The position numbers and the translations under genes were made by a program. The notes beneath the pieces are model-generated. The model made no database searches. It was given only the letters and a program-made list of their open reading frames with translations, and was not told the origin of the DNA. Below, in pieces: positions 15,777 through 23,686 of a stretch of DNA of 28,503 bases. Position 1 is the first letter of the stretch, and each line of letters starts with the position of its first letter. The DNA comes from Treponema sp. (GTDB taxonomy: Bacteria; Spirochaetota; Spirochaetia; Treponematales; Treponemataceae): assembly GCA_016294035.1 (NCBI GenBank), contig JAEDCT010000026.1, positions 1 to 28,503 on the forward strand, written 5' to 3'.

Positions 15777-17069
15777 ATGATTAATCCATTGGCACAAGAA
15801 TTAAACGACGCACTCAAAGGCACAACAGCCGGACAGTTGCTTTCAGACGTTGGAACAAGACTTTACTTCCCAAAGGGCATTATTGCTCAGAGTGGAGAAG
15901 CCAAGAAACTCGGAAAAGTTGCAAACGGAACAATTGGTACTACGGTTGTTGAAGGAAAACCTGTCATGCTCCCTTCAATCCATAAATTTGCTCCGGATCT
16001 CACAGCTGCAGAACTCGTTGCCTATGCACCAACTGCTGGAAATCCTGAATTCCGCGAAATCTGGAAAAAGGAATTAATCAAAAAGAATCCTCGCCTCGAA
16101 GGAAAAGCCATCTCAACACCAGTTGTAGTTCCTGGACTCACAGCAGGTATTTCATATCTCTCAGACTTATTCCTTGATGAAAACCATTCTCTCATTGCCG
16201 CAGACCCTTCCTGGGACAACTACGTTCTTATTGCAAGTGCCAGACGCAATGCTGAATTTGTTCAGTTCAAGATGTTCAAAGATGGAAAATTCAATATTGA
16301 TGGTCTCGAGGAAACACTCAAGGAAGAAGCAAAGAAGGGGTCTGTTCGCGTTCTTCTCAACTTTCCTCAGAATCCTTCCGGATACTCACCTACAAGAGAT
16401 GAGGCACAGCGCCTTGTTTCAATCATGAAAAATCTTGCAGAAAACGGAACAAAGGTAATGGTTTGGTGTGATGACGCATACTTCGGGCTCAACTATGAAG
16501 ACGACATTGAACCTCAGTCTCTCTTTGCATATCTTTGTGACCTTCATGAAAACGTTCTTGCTGCAAAAATTGACGGACCAACAAAAGAAGACTTTGCATG
16601 GGGTGCAAGAACAGGTTTCATCACATTCGGATGCAAGGGAATGACAGAAGCCCAGTATGATGCACTTGTAAAGAAGCTCATGGCTGCAATCCGATCATCT
16701 GTTTCATGTGCATCAACACCAGCACAGACACTCATCCGCAAGGGCTATGAAACAGGAAAGCTTGATGAAGAGAAAAAAGAATTCCGCAAAATTCTTGAAC
16801 GCCGCTATGCACTCGTAAGAAAATTCATCAATGAGCATACTTCTTCTGCAATCGAACCACTTCCTTTCAACTCAGGATATTTCATGTCCTTTGATACAAA
16901 GAAAATCAATGCAGAAGAACTCCGCGTGAGACTCCTCAACGAAAAGGGAATCGGAACAATCCAGATTGATTCACGAACCCTGCGAGTTGCATTCTCAAGC
17001 CTTGACGAAAATAAAATCGAGATTGTTTACCAGGCAATCTACGACATGGCTGAAGAAATGAACAAATAA
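15777..17069 (+). CDS. Class I/II PLP-dependent aminotransferase
   Basis: A 430-aa enzyme of fold type I. The Schiff-base lysine is K270 (DGPTKEDFAWGARTG), and the phosphate-contact arginine R278 lies eight residues later. N199 (NFPQNPSG), D232 and Y235 (WCDDAYFG) are the expected cofactor contacts. The N-terminal MINPLAQELN...LSDVGTRLYFPKGIIAQ pattern is typical of an aspartate/aromatic-type subgroup that begins at this residue, so the start is well supported although there is no SD. The substrate cannot be read from sequence. The gene stands alone between a promoter and a terminator, divergent from moxR. Codon choice looks more selective than in its neighbours, hinting at good expression (inference). 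Confidence 0.93.
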   Translation: MINPLAQELNDALKGTTAGQLLSDVGTRLYFPKGIIAQSGEAKKLGKVANGTIGTTVVEGKPVMLPSIHKFAPDLTAAELVAYAPTAGNPEFREIWKKELIKKNPRLEGKAISTPVVVPGLTAGISYLSDLFLDENHSLIAADPSWDNYVLIASARRNAEFVQFKMFKDGKFNIDGLEETLKEEAKKGSVRVLLNFPQNPSGYSPTRDEAQRLVSIMKNLAENGTKVMVWCDDAYFGLNYEDDIEPQSLFAYLCDLHENVLAAKIDGPTKEDFAWGARTGFITFGCKGMTEAQYDALVKKLMAAIRSSVSCASTPAQTLIRKGYETGKLDEEKKEFRKILERRYALVRKFINEHTSSAIEPLPFNSGYFMSFDTKKINAEELRVRLLNEKGIGTIQIDSRTLRVAFSSLDENKIEIVYQAIYDMAEEMNK

Positions 17070-17098
17070 CACAGGAATCACTTATGATTCTCAACATG

Positions 17099-17144
17099 AA
17101 CAGGGACATTCTGGATCAGTTCCAGCGTGACCCTGTTTTTTTTT
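17099..17144 (+). terminator. Rho-independent terminator of the aminotransferase gene
   Basis: AACAGGG (17099-17105) pairs with CCCTGTT (17131-17137). An inner stem, CTGGA with TCCAG (17111-17125), continues it. A run of nine T (17136-17144) follows. It separates the aminotransferase from the next gene. Confidence 0.88.
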
Positions 17145-17170
17145 ATTTCAAAATAGTGTAATCTATAACA

Positions 17171-18427
17171 ATGAAATTAATTTGCAAATTAGCTCTTGCA
17201 CTGACAATCCCGGCATTATTTCTGTCATGCAAAACAAAAGCAACTAAAAAAGTGATAATCTGGACAAGTCACCCGGAATTTGTTTCATACTCAGAATTGT
17301 TCAATGCCACCCATAACAATGTTAAGGCTGTCGTAATATACAAGGATGAAGTTGCACGTGCCCTTCCACCTGCAAAGGATGAAATTAAACCAGACATTAT
17401 AATCGGATCCTGGCTCAAGAATTCTTCAACAAGAAAATTTTTCCAGCCATTGGATTACATGTTTCAGGAAGGAACTCTTTCACGTCCTGCATTCTACTCC
17501 CAGCTCATACAATACGGATCAATTAACGAAAAACAATATTTGCTGCCAGTCAGCTTTAATCTTCCACTCATGATTTTCAACAAAAAAAATGAAGTGCTGA
17601 TTGGAACGGAACACACCCTCAATCTGGAACAGATCAAAAATGTATCAGGATCATTCAACAAGCAGTCAAAAACAGGAACTTTCACCTCCATGGGATATGC
17701 ACCATCATGGGATCCGGATTTTGTTTACCTTGCATCTAGAATGGGTGGATCATCTTACTTTGAAAAAGGAATCAGTTTCATGTATGACAAGGAAGCTCTC
17801 AAAGCAACCATAGACAACCTGAGAAACTGGACAACTGAAAAAAACAAGGACACTACAACAGAACAAAACTTCCAGTTCAAGTATCTCTACATGCCTAAAT
17901 ACAAGCAGGTAACAACCGGAAGATGTCTTTTAGCCAGCACAACAAGCAACTACTTCTTTACTCTCAACGATGCACAGTCATCAAACATTTCCTTCAGATG
18001 GATTGAACAGAACTCGAAAATCCCGGTAGAAGAGGACCTGATCACAATGGGAATCTACAAGAATGCACTACACACAAATGAAGCAGAAAAATTCATCGCA
18101 TGGTTCATGAAAAGTGAAACCCAGGAAACTCTCATCAAGAGAAATGAAAGCATGAACCTGGACACAGTTAAATTCGGTATTGCCAATGGATTCTCATCAA
18201 TTAAGGAAGTAAACGAAAAATCTTACCCGGCTTCATACAGACAGCTTCTCGGAAATCTTCCTCCAGAAGAATCAATTTCATTGCCAAACATTCTTCCGGC
18301 ACGATGGGAAAGCCTTAAGTCCAGGGTAATTCTGCCATTCCTCGTTGACAGCACAAACACATCAGTTGAACAGCCGGAACTTTCTCTAGAAGACAGAATT
18401 TCTGAATGGACAAAACAATACTACTAA
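17171..18427 (+). CDS. Solute-binding-protein-like lipoprotein
   Basis: A 418-aa protein with a lipoprotein signal peptide ending LFLSC (C20). The mature part starts KKVIIWTSHPEFVSYSELFN and continues with segments such as PDIIIGSWLKN and LLPVSFNLPLMIFNK, which is the pattern of family 1 extracellular solute-binding proteins (ABC sugar or oligosaccharide uptake). No permease or ATPase gene is adjacent, so it is an orphan receptor or works with components encoded elsewhere. No SD is visible before the ATG. The gene is alone between the aminotransferase terminator and the convergent 714-aa gene. Family confidence is moderate; the ligand is unknown. Confidence 0.78.
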   Translation: MKLICKLALALTIPALFLSCKTKATKKVIIWTSHPEFVSYSELFNATHNNVKAVVIYKDEVARALPPAKDEIKPDIIIGSWLKNSSTRKFFQPLDYMFQEGTLSRPAFYSQLIQYGSINEKQYLLPVSFNLPLMIFNKKNEVLIGTEHTLNLEQIKNVSGSFNKQSKTGTFTSMGYAPSWDPDFVYLASRMGGSSYFEKGISFMYDKEALKATIDNLRNWTTEKNKDTTTEQNFQFKYLYMPKYKQVTTGRCLLASTTSNYFFTLNDAQSSNISFRWIEQNSKIPVEEDLITMGIYKNALHTNEAEKFIAWFMKSETQETLIKRNESMNLDTVKFGIANGFSSIKEVNEKSYPASYRQLLGNLPPEESISLPNILPARWESLKSRVILPFLVDSTNTSVEQPELSLEDRISEWTKQYY

Positions 18428-18437
18428 TATTCACATC

Positions 18438-18484
18438 ACGGACAGAACATTTGATTTATTCCTATAAAACTTTTTGCTGTCCGT
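18438..18484. terminator. Weak inverted repeat between convergent genes
   Basis: ACGGACAG (18438-18445) and CTGTCCGT (18477-18484) form an 8-bp stem with a 31-base loop. There is no T-run directly after either arm, so termination is only a suggestion from the position between two convergent genes. Confidence 0.3.
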
Positions 18485-18503
18485 AATGAGAAATTTTGTA
18501 AGG

Positions 18504-20648
18504 TTAGTTCTGCACGTACCCATAATACGGACGAGTCATATCAAGATACTTTCGACCAATCAATTCTTCTGCAAGAGCTGTCTCAAAGGCTATTCTTGTG
18601 GACTTGGAATTCTGAATATAAATTTCCCGAAGTCTTGAAAGAATATTTCTCAACACTTCACTCTGATCCAAAAATCCAGCAACAGAATCAGGAATGTTAA
18701 ACCTTATTACACTTCCAGCTATTTCAATATTCTTATATGGAATGAATACTGGAGCCTTATTTGATCCCGGCCAGCCTTCCGTAAACTCGTCAAAGAAATA
18801 CAAACCATCATGACGCAAATCCAAAAGTCCATAATGTGTGAAAATATTCCCGAGTCCTTTGTATTCATAAATCACGTAAAAATTGTCATCGGAAAAATTT
18901 TCAGTATATTCAACATTTGATTTTTTTGAAGATGCATTATGCTTAATCTGATTTCTGATCGTTCCAAATCCTTTTTGCTTGCCTTCAATAAAATCCTCAT
19001 AAGTCTTTCCAAAGAAAACAAAGCAGTCATTCAGATCCATTTTTTCAATACACCTGTCAGACTCACCGGCCCTTGAATTCATGCTTCGAACAAGATGCCT
19101 TAAGGTTTTTTGTGTGCAAGCCCTGATTATTTCTCGAGTCAAATAATCAAATTCAAGCAGATCATCAGTCCACTTTTCTACCTGTCCCCTCGAAAAATCA
19201 CAAGAACCATTTTCTGCCAGAGTCATGTAATACTGTTCAAGATGGCACCTCAAGTTATTGTTTGACTTATACTGATTCAGGACACGTTCCAGATACTGAG
19301 AGTCCCTGCTTTTTTTTGCAAGTTCACTCAAGACTTGAATCCCCTGATCAAAACTTTCACTGCCAGTTGGTATTACTCTTCTTGTTCTGATTACATTATT
19401 CAATGCATCCATTTCAATAACATCCTGACAATACTGAGATTCATCACCATAGGCCTTTTTCATGTTTTCAATGTCATAAACAATTGAAGTATCATAAACA
19501 AGACTGATATCATCTGCCTTTTCACCAAGTATCTTATTCAGTTTGTAACACGCATTGTCATAGGCCTGGGAAAAATCACTGTAGTTGCCTGATTTGTTCG
19601 ATTTTTCTGCATATCCCTCAACAGCACTCATTGCAAGGTAAAGAAGATTAGGCGCAATGTCTTCCTGCAGTTTTGTTCCGCTTACATTGCCGTCTTCTGC
19701 CGTAAGAAAAAATGATCCGCCGTCTTTCATATACACAGCAGCATCAATATATCCATTTGAAGCATTTGCAATCAAAAATTTTTCATTGGGACGATATGGA
19801 TCCCTGTAAAAAAAAGCAACTGGATTATCCTTGTAAGCATCAAGCATCCATTTAACAGATTTTCTGCTTATTTCATTCAAAGTACCATCATAAGATTTAG
19901 TTCTGATCCAGTGATTCAATCCTATCTTGATTCCATCATCTGTATTATTACCATCCTTCGATATAATCCTGAAGATTGAATCATCCCTGCATAAAATTTC
20001 CGGAACGATGCGTTCAAAAGTTTTGTCAGCAACAATGAATTTAACATTCATGTATGTTGAGGGAATGCTTACTGTTTCTTCCTTGTCTTTTTCAAATTCA
20101 AACTGAACATCTCCATTTGGGTAAAAGCGTGAAAAAAACTTTCGTGTACTTTCCTTTGCCCTGTCCACAATATTATATTCGTATGCATAGTCCCTGGCTT
20201 TTTTTGAAAGTGCAATTTTCACTGGAGTAAGCATTTTATCTTCATCATTATTTGAGAAAATTCCATTACCTTTTGCATCATTTCGCCCGCTTCGAATGAT
20301 GTTTGCAGCCTGAGATTCAGATTCAAATATCTCAATTTTTGGGAAAATTATTTTTGACTCGCTGCTTTTTATATCCTTAAAATTAAACCCTGCGGAAATT
20401 GTATATGGATAAATTGCAATGAACTTGCTGTTCCTATCCTCAAGATGAACAAGAAAATCAACAGAAAATTTCGCCATTTTCATGTCACTTCGTTTCGTCC
20501 AATTCTTGAAGTTTGTATTTGTCTGATAATCCCTGGTTACAAGCTGATTCAAATATGGAATCCGGCCAGAAAAAAAACTGACAATCATAATGGCAATGGA
20601 AATGAGCAGAACAAAAATCGGACAAAATATACTGAGCAATTTTTTCAT
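18504..20648 (-). CDS. Large single-pass membrane protein, family uncertain
   Basis: A 714-aa protein that I cannot assign firmly. It has one N-terminal transmembrane helix (5-27) and then a long soluble part, probably exported. Residues about 80-230 (ISAGFNFKDIKSSESKIIFP..., ALSKKARDYAYEYNIVDRA...) loosely recall DUF4230; this is recognition by eye and is weak. The rest shows no motif I know: charged, few cysteines, no further hydrophobic segments. SD GGGAGGTG stands about nine bases before the ATG. Strong hairpins separate it from the 331-aa gene upstream on the same strand, so the two may be separately transcribed although related in design. Confidence 0.75.
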   Translation of the reverse strand: MKKLLSIFCPIFVLLISIAIMIVSFFSGRIPYLNQLVTRDYQTNTNFKNWTKRSDMKMAKFSVDFLVHLEDRNSKFIAIYPYTISAGFNFKDIKSSESKIIFPKIEIFESESQAANIIRSGRNDAKGNGIFSNNDEDKMLTPVKIALSKKARDYAYEYNIVDRAKESTRKFFSRFYPNGDVQFEFEKDKEETVSIPSTYMNVKFIVADKTFERIVPEILCRDDSIFRIISKDGNNTDDGIKIGLNHWIRTKSYDGTLNEISRKSVKWMLDAYKDNPVAFFYRDPYRPNEKFLIANASNGYIDAAVYMKDGGSFFLTAEDGNVSGTKLQEDIAPNLLYLAMSAVEGYAEKSNKSGNYSDFSQAYDNACYKLNKILGEKADDISLVYDTSIVYDIENMKKAYGDESQYCQDVIEMDALNNVIRTRRVIPTGSESFDQGIQVLSELAKKSRDSQYLERVLNQYKSNNNLRCHLEQYYMTLAENGSCDFSRGQVEKWTDDLLEFDYLTREIIRACTQKTLRHLVRSMNSRAGESDRCIEKMDLNDCFVFFGKTYEDFIEGKQKGFGTIRNQIKHNASSKKSNVEYTENFSDDNFYVIYEYKGLGNIFTHYGLLDLRHDGLYFFDEFTEGWPGSNKAPVFIPYKNIEIAGSVIRFNIPDSVAGFLDQSEVLRNILSRLREIYIQNSKSTRIAFETALAEELIGRKYLDMTRPYYGYVQN

Positions 20649-20667
20649 TTTATCTTACACCTCCCAT

Positions 20668-20709
20668 AAAAAGTCAAGAAGATTGTTTCAACAATCTTCT
20701 TGACTTTTT
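20668..20709. terminator. Perfect 20-bp-arm hairpin, bidirectional terminator-like
   Basis: Arms 20668-20687 and 20690-20709 are exact reverse complements with a two-base TC centre. The outer ends are A5 and T5, so either strand gives a stem finishing in a T-run. It lies about 20 bp upstream of the 714-aa gene and only one base short of that gene's SD region, so it could also act as a leader structure. Confidence 0.75.
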
Positions 20710-20711
20710 AC

Positions 20712-20769
20712 GCTGTTCCGTAATGTAATGAGAAACAGCATTTAAACAATAAGTTTGCAACGCAAACTT
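20712..20769. repeat. Two further small hairpins in the 159-bp gap
   Basis: GCTGTT (20712-20717) pairs with AACAGC (20734-20739), and AAGTTTGC (20751-20758) pairs with GCAAACTT (20762-20769) across AAC. With the structures at 20668-20709 and 20773-20811, this makes four hairpins in a row between the two minus-strand genes. Confidence 0.6.
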
Positions 20770-20772
20770 TAG

Positions 20773-20811
20773 GTAAGGTAAAACCGCGCTATTTTAGCGG
20801 TTTTATCTTAC
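20773..20811 (-). terminator. Terminator hairpin overlapping the stop codon of the 331-aa gene
   Basis: The arms at 20773-20787 and 20797-20811 pair over 15 bp with one wobble and a nine-base loop. Read on the minus strand, it begins at the TAA stop (20810-20808) and has a TTTTA end within the stem. Termination here is likely but the T-run is short. Confidence 0.55.
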
Positions 20812-21803
20812 AGCTCCTTACCATTTCTGTCTGTCAAAACCCTTGCACCAGATTTGTATCTTATCTGTACATCCCTATATCCCATTTGCTTTACCAGATC
20901 ACGCAGCGTTCTTTCAAGTTCAATCTGATATGGTCTCTTCGTTGCTTCTTTCCATTCCTCAGTTAAATCTATTCCAGAATGACTGCTACGCGAAAATAAT
21001 TCATAGCTTTTTACATTGTCATATTCACTCATAAGCTCCAGGGCAACAAGAACCTTTGCATTTTCTATCATCTGCTCAACCTGTGTCATCTGAATTTCAC
21101 TGACAAGCCTTCTTTCAATCAAAAAATTATTTGTCATATCAAAACCAGCTTTTCCACCAAGAACTGCACCTGTTCCTCCGCCAAGAACCGTTCCAACCGT
21201 TTTTGAAATCAAATTTCCAACCGGTCCAAAAAAACTTCCTACTGTAGATCCAACTGCATTTCCGCCCATTCCACCTATAACAGAACCAAAAGTTCCCGTG
21301 ACAACAGCAACAACTTTTCCCGCAGCCGAAGCTTCCTCAGAAGAAATTGGTTCAGGTTCAATCTCATCAATCTTTATGCACTTGTCCGGCGGAACAATAA
21401 CATTCACATTAACAGGAAATCCCTGCGAATCATCAATTACAGCACAGATTCTATAACCATCAAGTTCAAAGCTCACGGCATTCAAATTGAAGGAAAATTC
21501 TGCAGTCCCGCTAACATTATATATCACAAGCCGTTCCAGTTTATTGCTGTCACCTTCAGGACTTCCATGAATCAAATACTTGTAGAAATCAACAGTCTCA
21601 AAAACCAGCTGCGGATTATCCCCCTTGAAATCACTGAAAGCAGCTGCATTGCTCTGAAACTTTTTTTTTGCAGCAAAACACAATACAAGATTCCCAGCAA
21701 CCATAAACACAAGAAGCGAAACTGCTATTATCCATAGAATAACATGAAGCTTCATTTTCTTTGGTTTTTCATTTTCTATTTCAGTCTTATCCTTTTTTTT
21801 CAT
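20808..21803 (-). CDS. Single-pass membrane protein with long glycine-zipper segment
   Basis: A 331-aa protein of unknown function. A cytoplasmic Lys-rich start (1-18) is followed by one transmembrane helix (about 19-45), a beta-rich region (60-150) with RLVIYNVSGTAEFSFNLN, and then an unusual glycine-rich stretch (about 163-220) with repeated G-x-x-x-G spacing such as VIGGMGGNAVGSTVGSFFG and VGTVLGGGTGAVLGGKAG. The C-terminus (about 230-331) is helical and charged. Glycine zippers of this kind insert into or assemble in membranes. The start is supported by GGTAGGA four bases upstream. A distant likeness of the flanking regions to DUF4230 would make the zipper an insertion; that is a guess. 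Confidence 0.75.
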   Translation of the reverse strand: MKKKDKTEIENEKPKKMKLHVILWIIAVSLLVFMVAGNLVLCFAAKKKFQSNAAAFSDFKGDNPQLVFETVDFYKYLIHGSPEGDSNKLERLVIYNVSGTAEFSFNLNAVSFELDGYRICAVIDDSQGFPVNVNVIVPPDKCIKIDEIEPEPISSEEASAAGKVVAVVTGTFGSVIGGMGGNAVGSTVGSFFGPVGNLISKTVGTVLGGGTGAVLGGKAGFDMTNNFLIERRLVSEIQMTQVEQMIENAKVLVALELMSEYDNVKSYELFSRSSHSGIDLTEEWKEATKRPYQIELERTLRDLVKQMGYRDVQIRYKSGARVLTDRNGKEL

Positions 21804-21876
21804 CTGATCCTACCATGCAAAAAAACACTAATGATAATTGTAACATATTCCGAAAATTTTAGTAGAGGGTAACATT

Positions 21877-22275
21877 ATGTATTCAACAGATATAACCTTA
21901 AACGCAGCTTCATATCAGACAGTTTTCTCAACTTCTTCAGGATCACTTGTTGTTCCAGTTAAGCCAAGCGCCGTTGTTTACTCTCAGTTTGATTATGTTC
22001 AGGGCACACCGGCTGCAAAGGGTCAGCAGGGAGTACCAGTTAATCGTGTTCGCATTCTCAACACATTGATCAACCAGCTTGTAACAATGAAAAAAGAAAG
22101 TTCACTTACACAGAAAAGCGAAATTCCTGAAATGAGTGATGAACAGAAAGATGAGCTTATCAAAACATATCAGCAGGAAATCAAGAATGCCATCATGGCA
22201 GCAAGTGAACAGCCAGCATATGGCCTTGCAGGTTTAATGCCTGAACCAGGTGCAGTTGTTTCAGTTTGTGCCTAA
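21877..22275 (+). CDS. Small hypothetical protein
   Basis: A 132-aa protein not recognised. It has no signal peptide and no transmembrane helix. Residues 22-66 (from SGSLVVPVKPSAVVYSQFDYV onwards) look ordered, and a charged, probably helical segment rich in Glu/Lys (70-110) follows. The end is Pro/Gly/Val-rich (GLAGLMPEPGAVVSVCA). AGAGGG seven bases before the ATG supports translation. Codon use resembles that of the highly regular genes in the window, which suggests it is real and expressed. Its stop overlaps the convergent transporter gene by four bases. Confidence 0.75.
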   Translation: MYSTDITLNAASYQTVFSTSSGSLVVPVKPSAVVYSQFDYVQGTPAAKGQQGVPVNRVRILNTLINQLVTMKKESSLTQKSEIPEMSDEQKDELIKTYQQEIKNAIMAASEQPAYGLAGLMPEPGAVVSVCA

Positions 22276-23627
22276 GACCATATTAACCAGAGAGCAAGTG
22301 ATACGACAACTGTTGTTACAACGGTAAAAGTTCCACCAATTTTCAACCAACCGGCGAAATTCAATGGCCGGTTTTCTTTTTTTAAGATTCCCATGGCAAC
22401 AACATTTGCACTTGCTCCATAAGGAGTCAGGTTACCGCCGAGACAACTTCCAATAAGCAGAGCAAACATATAAAGTTCAGAATTTACTTCCATTGCCCTA
22501 GCCATTTCTGCAGCAACAGGAAGCATGGCTATCATGTATGGAACATTATCAACAAATCCGCTTATGACAATTGATACTGCAAAAATAATTACATATCCTA
22601 GAATCTTAGATCCGCCTGTGATATTTACAAGATATAGGGCAAGATCATAGAGTATTCCAGTTTCCTTAATTGCACCGATCACAACAAAAACTCCAAGCAG
22701 GAAGAAAATTGTTTCCCAATCAAGATCAATGACAATCTGCTTCAATTCCGAAAATGTCTTTCGCTGGAAAAGCTTGTACCATGCAAGAAGAATGATTCCA
22801 AGAGCAAGGACAAAACCACCACTAAGATATTCATAGCGTGCACTTACAATCGAAATCATTCCAAGCCCGATAATCATTATGATCAGAAATGAAAATGGAA
22901 CCCATGAAATAATTTCATCACTGTCTACCACGACCTTTTCACCATTATGTCTTGCAAAATACAAATAGAAAAATGCACATCCAGCAATCATGCCAATCTG
23001 AACCAGCCAGAAAATTGAAAGCATTCCGTCATGAAAGAAAAAGTCATTGAAACTGTAGCCTGCATAACTTGCAAAAATCATTGATGGGGGATCTCCGACT
23101 AAAGTTGCAGTGCCTTCAAGATTACTCATCACGGCAATACCAATCATGAATACCGTAGGATTAATTCGAAGCTTATTGCACAGCGCAAGAGCAATAGGAG
23201 CCATCATAAGAACTGTGGCAACATTCTCTACAAAAATAGAAATAACACCTGTCATTGCCAGAATCAAAACCATGGCAATTGATGATGTTGAAGATTTGTT
23301 TACGATTTTATCAGCAATCTTTGCCGGAACTTTTGAATAAATAAACAGGGATGCAATAATCATTGTGCCAAGATATATCATCAAAACATTCCAGTTGATT
23401 ATTTCAAGGAAGGAATGGGTAAGTGCATAGAAAACCGATGGAGTATTACTTTCAAGAGAAATTATGTCTTCAGGCAGCGGAAAAATTTTTCCCGGAAAAA
23501 TCATTCCCAAAACAATAATCAGCAATGCTGCAACAGACGTAAAAATAACCTTCCTGCTTTGAAACGCAATTACCAGAGCATACATCACAATGGCAATCAA
23601 AATAATAATCGACTTTATGTTAAGCAT
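22272..23627 (-). CDS. ArsB/NhaD-type ion transporter
   Basis: A 451-aa polytopic membrane protein, hydrophobic throughout with about 11-12 helices, of normal length for the ion transporter superfamily (ArsB/NhaD/CitM). Recognisable parts are NVATVLMMAPIALALCNKLR, EGTATLVGDPPSMIFASYAG and the C-terminal FVDNVPYMIAMLPV plus GSCLGGNLTPYGASANVVA; the two N/P/T-rich hairpins are the family's internally repeated substrate loops. The ion could be sodium/proton, arsenite or an anion; no ars genes are near. GAGGG six bases before the ATG supports the start. Confidence 0.9.
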   Translation of the reverse strand: MLNIKSIIILIAIVMYALVIAFQSRKVIFTSVAALLIIVLGMIFPGKIFPLPEDIISLESNTPSVFYALTHSFLEIINWNVLMIYLGTMIIASLFIYSKVPAKIADKIVNKSSTSSIAMVLILAMTGVISIFVENVATVLMMAPIALALCNKLRINPTVFMIGIAVMSNLEGTATLVGDPPSMIFASYAGYSFNDFFFHDGMLSIFWLVQIGMIAGCAFFYLYFARHNGEKVVVDSDEIISWVPFSFLIIMIIGLGMISIVSARYEYLSGGFVLALGIILLAWYKLFQRKTFSELKQIVIDLDWETIFFLLGVFVVIGAIKETGILYDLALYLVNITGGSKILGYVIIFAVSIVISGFVDNVPYMIAMLPVAAEMARAMEVNSELYMFALLIGSCLGGNLTPYGASANVVAMGILKKENRPLNFAGWLKIGGTFTVVTTVVVSLALWLIWS

Positions 23628-23686
23628 TATTTTCCCTCATTAATTCAAATCTAAGCAAAAAACGAGCAAAATGCAAATTCAATCAG

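Noticed and set aside
17150..17170. A third leaderless promoter before the solute-binding lipoprotein
   Set aside because: No SD is seen, but no convincing -35/-10 pair can be placed either; the best -10 (TAATCT) lacks a -35.
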